A stretch of DNA of 13,597 bases from Rubrivirga sp. (GTDB lineage: Bacteria; Bacteroidota; Rhodothermia; Rhodothermales; Rubricoccaceae), in NCBI GenBank assembly GCA_012269805.1, contig JAAXJP010000637.1, forward strand, positions 1 through 13,597. The letters run 5' to 3'. The notes beneath the pieces are model-generated. The model saw nothing but the letters and a program-made list of their open reading frames with translations, was not told the origin of the DNA and did no database searches. Shown in pieces: positions 7,031 through 13,597 of this stretch (positions are counted from its first letter, which is position 1; the number at the start of each line of letters is the position of its first letter). A program made the translations under genes and the position numbers.

Positions 7031-7891
7031 CTACAGCAGACCGACGCGGCGGGCGGCCTCTTCGAGCGCCTCGCGCTGCTCGTCGGTCAGCGACCGCGGG
7101 ACGGTCACCTGGACCTCCACGAACAGGTCGCCGCGGCGCGAGTCGGTCTCGACCCCTTGGCCGCGGAGCCGGAGCCGCTCGCCCGGCTGCGTGCCTGGCG
7201 GGATGTGGACCTTGACCGTCTGCCCATACGCGTTCGTGATCGACCGCGTCGTGCCGAGCATGGCCTCGACGGCCGACACGATCTCGACGACGTGCAAGTT
7301 GTCGCCCTCGCGCCGGAAGCGGGCCACGGGGTCGACGCGGAACGTGACGTAGAGGTCGCCCCGCTCGCCGCTCCCGCCGGCGCGGCCGCGCCCACGGACG
7401 CGAACCTTCAGGCCGGAGCGGACGCCCTTCGGCACGGTCAGGCGAACGGTCTCGCCGTCGACCAGACGGACCTCGGTGCGCCCGCCGCGGAGGGCCTGGT
7501 CGAACGTCAACTTGACCTGCGCTTCGACGTCCGCGCCGCGTCCGGCGGGCATCTGCTCATCGCCGAAGAACAGCGAGATGAGCGGGTCGTAGCCATCGGG
7601 CCCGAACTGCGACGACCGGGTGGGCTGGGGCCGAGCCCGGCCGTCGAGCCCGCCACCGAGCCCGCCGAACATCGAGTGGCGGGCCGCGTCGTAGGCCTCC
7701 CGTCGGCGCGGGTCCGACAAGACGTGGTACGCTCGTTGGACGGCCTTGAACCGCTCCTCCGCGTTCGGGTCACCGGGGTTCCGGTCGGGGTGGGACTCCC
7801 GCGCCAGCGACCGGTACGCGCGCTTGATCACCTCTGGAGACGCGGTCTCCGAGACGCCAAGGAGCGTGTAGTAGTCGGTAACTTCGGCCAT
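7031..7891 (-). CDS. CbpA-like J-domain co-chaperone (DnaJ C-terminal family)
   Basis: 286 residues from ATG 7891. The frame continues upstream, but this ATG begins exactly at the J domain. Residues 5-70 form the J domain (DYYTLLGVSETASPEVIKRAY) with the HPD motif at 34-36 that stimulates DnaK ATPase activity. A short Gly/Phe-rich linker (about 73-85) and a proline/serine stretch follow. The two beta domains that bind client proteins occupy about 120-190 and 193-265: LTFDQALRGG is the start of the first, and VDPVARFRREGDNLH joins the two. The four-cysteine zinc domain of true DnaJ is absent, so this is a type II (CbpA/DnaJB-like) protein acting in the cytoplasm. No CIRCE heat-shock operator was seen upstream. 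It precedes the acyltransferase gene on the same strand. Confidence 0.92.
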   Translation of the reverse strand: MAEVTDYYTLLGVSETASPEVIKRAYRSLARESHPDRNPGDPNAEERFKAVQRAYHVLSDPRRREAYDAARHSMFGGLGGGLDGRARPQPTRSSQFGPDGYDPLISLFFGDEQMPAGRGADVEAQVKLTFDQALRGGRTEVRLVDGETVRLTVPKGVRSGLKVRVRGRGRAGGSGERGDLYVTFRVDPVARFRREGDNLHVVEIVSAVEAMLGTTRSITNAYGQTVKVHIPPGTQPGERLRLRGQGVETDSRRGDLFVEVQVTVPRSLTDEQREALEEAARRVGLL

Positions 7892-8005
7892 CGGGGGATC
7901 ACAGCGGCAGACTCCGCTCGGGTGCGTGTCCACATGCGGACGCCTGACACCCGGTCGGGGATTCCCCGGTACAGACACCGTGCCAACGCCCCAGACCGCG
8001 ACGTC

Positions 8006-9511
<1,506 letters not shown>

Positions 9512-9535
9512 GCGGTCCCCCATCCCTACCCAACG

Positions 9536-10015
9536 ATGTCGCTCACCACGTCCCAGCTCGCAGAGGTCCGCGAACGGTTCCTCTCCTTCCTCAAGGAGCG
9601 GGGCCAGCGCCGCACCCCCGAGCGACTGGCGGTCCTCGACGCGCTCTACGCGACGGCCGACCACATCGACGCCGACACCTTATATACGCGGCTCCGAACC
9701 GAGGGCGTGAGCGTCTCCCGCGCGACGGTCTACAACACGCTCGACCTGCTCATCGAGTGCGACCTCGCCGTCCGTCACCAGTTCGGGCAGCAGCAGGCCA
9801 AGTTCGAGCGGGCCTACGCCTACTGGCAGCACGACCACCTGATCTGCGTCGACTGCGGCGAGATCCTCGAGTTCTGCGACCCGCGACTCCAGGAGATCCA
9901 AGAGACCGTGGCCGACATCTACGGCTTCGACGTGGCCCGCCATGCCCTGACCGTGTATGGCAGTTGCCGTCGCGAGGCGTGCCCCAACAAGACCGAGGAG
10001 GTCGCCGAGGCATGA
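9536..10015 (+). CDS. Fur-family metal-responsive transcriptional regulator
   Basis: 159 residues from ATG 9536. The winged-helix DNA-binding half includes RRTPERLAVLDAL (25-37), HIDADTLY (43-50) and the recognition helix region SVSRATVYNTLDLL (59-72). The dimerisation half has the metal site around KFERA (89-93) and HDHLICVDCG (99-108). A structural zinc site is expected from C104, C107, C144 and C149 (spacing CX2C and CX4C). The residue corresponding to Asp104 of PerR is Glu112, and the acidic ligand before HDH is Glu91. Both are Fur-like, so iron sensing is more likely than peroxide sensing. It is 24 nt after accC and its stop overlaps the PhzF start (ATGA), so it sits in an operon with unrelated-looking enzymes. 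No operator was identified. Confidence 0.9.
   Translation: MSLTTSQLAEVRERFLSFLKERGQRRTPERLAVLDALYATADHIDADTLYTRLRTEGVSVSRATVYNTLDLLIECDLAVRHQFGQQQAKFERAYAYWQHDHLICVDCGEILEFCDPRLQEIQETVADIYGFDVARHALTVYGSCRREACPNKTEEVAEA
9995..10002 (+). promoter_or_regulatory. Shine-Dalgarno-like sequence for the PhzF gene
   Basis: GAGGAGGT lies 9 nt before ATG 10012, inside the end of the Fur gene. It is the only start in the window with a consensus Shine-Dalgarno. It also encodes Glu-Glu-Val of the Fur tail, so it may be fortuitous. Confidence 0.45.
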
Positions 10016-10812
10016 CCGTCACCGTCGTCGACGCCTTCGCCGAGCGCCCGTTCGAGGGCAACCCGGCGGCCGTGTGCCTCCTCGACGCGCCCGCGCCCGA
10101 GGACTGGATGCGTGGCCTCGCGGCCGAGATGAACCTCTCGGAGACGGCCTTCCTCACCCCCGGCGATGACGACGTGTACAACCTCCGCTGGCTGACGCCC
10201 GAGGTGGAAGTGGAGCTCTGTGGCCACGCCACGCTCGCAAGTGCCCACGTCCTGTTCGAGTCGGGCCGCCTCGGCGACGCACCGGCCCGGTTCGACACGC
10301 AGAGCGGTCGGCTCACCGTCCGCCGGTCGGGTGAGCGGACGTACGTCATGGACTTTCCCGCGACGCCGCCCGAGGCGGCCGACCTCGACGGCGTCGCCGA
10401 GGCCTTCGGCGTCACCCCAGTGTGGACGGGCCGCAGCCGGTTCGACGCGTTCGTGGTGGTGGAGGGCGAGGCAATGGTCCGCAGTCTCGCGCCCGACCTC
10501 GGCGCCCTCGCGACGCTCGACGCGCGCGGTGTGATCCTGACGGCGCGGGCGGATGCGCCGTCGCCCTACGACGTCGTCTCGCGGTTCTTCGCGCCGGGTG
10601 CCGGCGTGCCGGAGGACCCGGTGACCGGCTCCGCGCACTGCGCCATCGGCCCATACTGGGCAACAGAGTTCGGGCGGGACGAGGTCTCCTGCTTCCAGGC
10701 GTCGCGCCGTGGGGGCCACGTCCGCGTTCGCGTCGTCGGCGACCGGGTCGAACTCGAGGGCCGCGCCGTCACTGTCCATCGCGCCGAACTGGCGCCCGCC
10801 GCACGCCCATGA
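10012..10812 (+). CDS. PhzF-family isomerase-like protein
   Basis: 266 residues from ATG 10012, overlapping the Fur stop by 4 nt. Family features are complete: the N-terminal strand VVDAFAERPFEGNPAAVCLL (5-24), the catalytic acid Glu44 in MNLSETAFL (40-48), LCGHATLASAHV (69-80) and EDPVTGSAHC (201-210). The fold is the two-lobed diaminopimelate epimerase-like barrel. PhzF itself isomerises dihydro-3-hydroxyanthranilate in phenazine synthesis, but most genomic members lie outside phenazine clusters and have no proven substrate. There are no other phz genes here, so a phenazine role is not supported. The pyrR start overlaps its stop, suggesting one transcript with translational coupling. Confidence 0.9.
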   Translation: MTVTVVDAFAERPFEGNPAAVCLLDAPAPEDWMRGLAAEMNLSETAFLTPGDDDVYNLRWLTPEVEVELCGHATLASAHVLFESGRLGDAPARFDTQSGRLTVRRSGERTYVMDFPATPPEAADLDGVAEAFGVTPVWTGRSRFDAFVVVEGEAMVRSLAPDLGALATLDARGVILTARADAPSPYDVVSRFFAPGAGVPEDPVTGSAHCAIGPYWATEFGRDEVSCFQASRRGGHVRVRVVGDRVELEGRAVTVHRAELAPAARP

Positions 10813-11315
10813 GCCGGAGCACGCTGATGACGCCCGAGCGCGTCCGCCGCACCGTCACGCGCCTCGCGTACGAGGTCATCGAGCGGAACCGCGGCACGGA
10901 CGGGCTTCTCGTGTTCGGCCTCAAAAGCCGAGGCGCCGCGCTCGCCGACCGGCTGGCGGACGCGCTCGAGGAGGCCGCGGGCCAGCCGATCGAGCGCCAC
11001 GCCCTGAGCATCGCCGGCTTCCGCGACGACCGCGACCGCGACCGTGTCCCGCTTTCGGACTCGGCACCCGACGCGACCGACCGCGACGTCCTGCTCGTCG
11101 ACGACGTTCTGTTTACCGGCCGTACGGTCCGCGCCGCGCTCGACGCCGTCCTCCAGTACGGACGCCCGAAGACGATCCGCCTCGCGGTTCTCGTCGACCG
11201 TGGCCACCGCGAGGTCCCCGTCCACCCCGACTTCGTGGGGAAGGTCATCCCGACGAAGCAGGACGAACGGGTCGTCGTCGATCCGAGCGAGCCCGCCGTC
11301 TATCTAGAGGACTGA
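10809..11315 (+). CDS. pyrR: PyrR-type pyrimidine regulator / uracil phosphoribosyltransferase
   Basis: 168 residues from ATG 10809 (ATGA overlap with PhzF); Met7 at 10827 is an alternative start. The PRPP-binding loop VLLVDDVLFTGRTVRAA (94-110), the upstream FGLKSRGAALA (37-47) and the PyrR-typical LVDRGHREVPVHPDFVGK (128-145) identify the family. PyrR proteins bind attenuator RNA of pyr operons in response to UMP/PRPP and often also convert uracil to UMP. No pyrimidine biosynthesis gene or pyr attenuator is visible, so any RNA target would lie elsewhere, or the protein may act mainly as an enzyme. It is slightly shorter than the usual ~180 residues. Its stop is followed by a hairpin. Confidence 0.9.
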   Translation: MSRSTLMTPERVRRTVTRLAYEVIERNRGTDGLLVFGLKSRGAALADRLADALEEAAGQPIERHALSIAGFRDDRDRDRVPLSDSAPDATDRDVLLVDDVLFTGRTVRAALDAVLQYGRPKTIRLAVLVDRGHREVPVHPDFVGKVIPTKQDERVVVDPSEPAVYLED

Positions 11316-11323
11316 CCTCGCCG

Positions 11324-11339
11324 GCCTCGACGCCGAGGC
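11324..11339. terminator. hairpin between convergent pyrR and PASTA-protein genes
   Basis: GCCTCG (11324-11329) and CGAGGC (11334-11339) form a 6-bp stem with a 4-nt ACGC loop in the 35-nt gap between convergent stops. There is no T-run. It shares its stem core with the hairpins at 5456-5495 and 7005-7024. Confidence 0.45.
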
Positions 11340-11350
11340 GGACGGAGCCG

Positions 11351-12100
11351 CTACTGACCCTCCGTGTAGATGCGGACCTCCTGGCCCGGGTTGAGGCGCT
11401 CGCCCCGGCTCGGCTCCTGTCGGACGACCTCGCCCTCGACGGCTCGAGGAGAGTCCACCCAGAGCTCGGCCCCGCGGATCGCCGTGCGGGCCTCGCTCAC
11501 CGTCATTCCCACGACGTCGGGTACCGTCACCTCACGCCCATTCTCGATACCCGGGCTGATCCAAAGTGTCACGCGTGTCCCGACAGGCACGCGACTCTCG
11601 GCCGCCGGCTCCTGCCGCGTGATCGTGTTTTCGTACGGGGTCCGGACGGAGTCGAGCTCGACGCGGTCCACCACCAGCCCCCTGTCGCCAATGTCCTCCC
11701 GCGCCTTCCCCTCCGACAGCGAGACCACGCGCGGCACCACGACCAACTGCTTCGGGCTGACGTTGACGTAGTAGTAGATGCGCCGGCCGGGCTTGACCGT
11801 GGTCCCCGCAGCTGGGCTCTGGTCCACGATCACGTCGGCCGCGACGTTCGGGTTGTACGGCTGCTCGCGCGCTTCCCACTCCAGGCCGGCCAGGAGCAAC
11901 TCGCTATGGGCCTCGTCCGGCGTCATCTCCTTGACGTCAGGGACCGTCACCGCCGCATCGTGCCGCGTCCAGATCGGCATCACGGCAAAGTTGAACAAGA
12001 GGGCGAACAGGACCAACCCCAGACCGATCGCGATGAGGCCGAGCCAGAAGGCCCGATCGGTAAGGGCGGACAGGAAGCCTCCGCGGTCGGAGCGTGCCAT
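11351..12100 (-). CDS. membrane-anchored protein with three PASTA domains
   Basis: 249 residues from ATG 12100. A longer frame to GTG 12220 exists, but a good promoter box lies inside it at 12145-12152, so 12100 is preferred. A short cytoplasmic N-terminus precedes one transmembrane helix (about 18-44), then three PASTA repeats: 51-114 (VTVPDVKEMTPDEA), 119-184 (LVVVPRVVSLSEGKA) and 191-247 (VTVPDVVGMTVSEA). Each ends in the expected proline/glycine-rich turn such as SPAAGTTVKPG or EPSRGERLNPG. PASTA domains in other proteins bind peptidoglycan fragments or beta-lactams and regulate wall synthesis, usually attached to a Ser/Thr kinase or a penicillin-binding protein. Neither is fused or adjacent here. 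The likely role is periplasmic wall sensing or scaffolding, by inference only. Confidence 0.9.
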   Translation of the reverse strand: MARSDRGGFLSALTDRAFWLGLIAIGLGLVLFALLFNFAVMPIWTRHDAAVTVPDVKEMTPDEAHSELLLAGLEWEAREQPYNPNVAADVIVDQSPAAGTTVKPGRRIYYYVNVSPKQLVVVPRVVSLSEGKAREDIGDRGLVVDRVELDSVRTPYENTITRQEPAAESRVPVGTRVTLWISPGIENGREVTVPDVVGMTVSEARTAIRGAELWVDSPRAVEGEVVRQEPSRGERLNPGQEVRIYTEGQ

Positions 12101-12144
12101 GGCGGTTGGATCGGAGAGGCGCCCCGGACGTCGCGGCGCGTCCT

Positions 12145-12152
12145 TAAAGATA
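12145..12152 (-). promoter_or_regulatory. -7 promoter box for the PASTA-protein gene
   Basis: The minus strand reads TATCTTTA, one base off the TAnnTTTG consensus, in otherwise GC-rich sequence and about 45 nt before ATG 12100. A clear TTG -33 element is not visible. It supports the shorter start for the PASTA gene. Confidence 0.5.
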
Positions 12153-12480
12153 CCCGCTCCACCGCCCGGCTCCGCCCTCACGATCGCCTCACCTCCTCTC
12201 CATCGCCTGTCCATGGACACCCCCGGAAAGGGTGGGTACTATGGTTCTCCGCGGCAAGGGAATGGTCGTCCGCGACCGACGCCAAGCCGCCCTGTTCTCT
12301 ATCGGATGACGGATCAGACCGCCCCGCAAGGCGGCCCGGCAAAGGGTTCGTGAACCCGGCTCCGGCCCTTGCGGACGGCAGCATCCGACCCGTACCATGG
12401 GTTCCCCTCTCGCGAGGGGCAGGGCTTCAGACCGGCTCGCGCCGGGTCTCGAGATCGCAAGACAAGAGACGATGAAGCAC
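12153..12480. other. gene-free region upstream of the rRNA promoter, with hairpins
   Basis: No convincing coding sequence is present. Several compact inverted repeats occur: CCGCC/GGCGG (12319-12323, 12330-12334), GGGTTC/GAACCC (12344-12357), CCCCTC/GAGGGG with loop TCGC (12404-12419) and AGACCGGC/GCCGGGTCT with loop TCGC and a one-base bulge (12429-12449). The last 30 nt before the promoter are richer in A, as an UP element would be. The hairpins may insulate the rRNA operon from upstream transcription or bind regulators. Confidence 0.5.
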
Positions 12481-12511
12481 TTGACGCCTGGCTACGGATT
12501 CCGTAGTTTAG
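12481..12511 (+). promoter_or_regulatory. rRNA operon promoter
   Basis: TTGACG at 12481-12486 and TAGTTT at 12504-12509 are separated by exactly 17 nt; TAGTTTAG also resembles the TAnnTTTG -7 box. This is the best promoter match in the window and lies about 280 nt before 16S rRNA. Transcription should begin near 12516. A perfect palindrome (CTACGGA-T-TCCGTAG, 12492-12506) fills most of the spacer and overlaps the -10 element. Confidence 0.75.
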
Positions 12512-12530
12512 CAGGACGCCCCGGAGGCAA

Positions 12531-12546
12531 GGCTGGTCCGCCAGCC
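12531..12546 (+). promoter_or_regulatory. boxB-like hairpin in rRNA leader
   Basis: GGCTGG-TCCG-CCAGCC is a perfect 6-bp stem with a 4-nt loop just after the predicted transcription start and 17 nt before the boxA-like element. In E. coli rrn leaders a boxB hairpin also precedes boxA. The assignment rests on position and structure only. Confidence 0.4.
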
Positions 12547-12563
12547 CCTCTACACCGGGCACC

Positions 12564-12572
12564 GTTCATTGA
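12564..12572 (+). promoter_or_regulatory. boxA-like antitermination element
   Basis: GTTCATTGA, continuing as GAGACTGGAAG, resembles rRNA leader boxA sequences of the GTTCTTTGA form found in several phyla. BoxA RNA binds NusB/NusE and lets polymerase read through structured rRNA. Position within the leader is appropriate. Confidence 0.5.
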
Positions 12573-12790
12573 GAGACTGGAAGCATAGCGAGCCCTCGTC
12601 GGCCGCTCCGACGCCCACCTCGGTGGCGCCGTCGAGGCGGACAGACGAGAGTCAAAACCTGGACTGCTGGAGCGTTCTCGCTCCACGCAGTCCAACCAAA
12701 CAAGCTCAACAGCAGGCGATGCCCGAGAGGGTATCGCAAACTCGATCCCTGATTCGGAGTCTCTGGCTCCAACAGGAGGTCAACCTCTCT

Positions 12791-13597
<807 letters not shown>

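Larger units (their letters stand above)
12512..12790 (+). other. 16S rRNA leader with serial hairpins
   Basis: The transcribed leader holds no gene. Beyond boxB/boxA it contains CGTCGG/CCGACG (12597-12613), CCACC/GGTGG (12615-12626), a 15-bp stem with one bulged base and loop TTCT (12660-12694), a 9-bp stem with one G-U pair capped by GAGA (12716-12737) and GGAGTC/GGCTCC (12756-12770). CTCGTC (12595-12600) and GACGAG (12644-12649) could close the first two into a branched domain. One strand of the RNase III processing stem for 16S is expected here; its partner lies past the window. Confidence 0.55.

Noticed and set aside
7021..7917. 11-nt inverted repeat (7021-7031 and 7907-7917) flanking the J-protein gene, like element ends
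   Set aside because: Dozens of 11-nt matches are expected by chance in a window this size; there is no transposase or target duplication.
6245..8005. In-frame upstream extension of accC across the acyltransferase and J-protein genes
   Set aside because: It begins with GTG antisense to the acyltransferase gene; biotin carboxylase homology starts only at 8006.
7892..8005. Possible CIRCE or other heat-shock operator in the J-protein/accC gap
   Set aside because: Only a short palindrome (CGGGGATTCCCCG, 7956-7968) and GC-rich sequence are present; no CIRCE half-sites and no clear promoter boxes.
12101..12220. N-terminal extension of the PASTA protein to GTG 12220
   Set aside because: It spans the likely promoter box and adds an Arg/Gly/Pro-rich segment ahead of a normal short cytoplasmic tail.
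12221..12790. Short open frames across the rRNA upstream region and leader
   Set aside because: They overlap promoter and leader structures, lack recognisable domains and change frame with no consistent coding pattern.

Overview
The window is high-GC bacterial chromosomal DNA. The organism is most likely a member of the Rhodothermota, close to the Rubricoccaceae (Rubrivirga/Rubricoccus type). Three things support this: the partial 16S rRNA at the right end, a type IX secretion sorting domain on one exported protein, and promoter-like boxes of the TAnnTTTG type used by Bacteroidota relatives. Only the 16S could settle the genus, and I could not search it.

Layout, left to right. (1) Positions 4063 to 1, minus strand: a tight three-gene unit encoding a DUF1800 protein, a DUF1501 protein with a Tat signal and a T9SS sorting domain, and a WG-repeat lipoprotein that runs off the left edge. 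The gaps are 3 nt each. (2) 4379-5434, plus strand: an ArsM-type arsenite methyltransferase standing alone. (3) 7891 to 5501, minus strand: a CbpA-like J-domain co-chaperone followed by a membrane-bound PlsC-family acyltransferase, convergent with arsM and separated from it by a strong hairpin. (4) 8006-11315, plus strand: biotin carboxylase (accC), a Fur-family regulator, a PhzF-family protein and PyrR. The last three are joined by ATGA overlaps. (5) 12100 to 11351, minus strand: a membrane-anchored protein with three PASTA domains. (6) From about 12480 to the right end, plus strand: an rRNA operon with a well-formed promoter, a roughly 275-nt leader rich in hairpins with a boxA-like element, and the first ~807 nt of 16S rRNA.

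Most of the window is housekeeping: fatty acid and lipid synthesis, protein folding, pyrimidine control and ribosome synthesis. The least understood part is the DUF1800/DUF1501/WG-lipoprotein module, whose make-up suggests a cell-envelope or surface system of unknown function. No mobile elements, tRNAs or CRISPR arrays were seen. Start codons almost all lack a Shine-Dalgarno sequence; PhzF is the exception.
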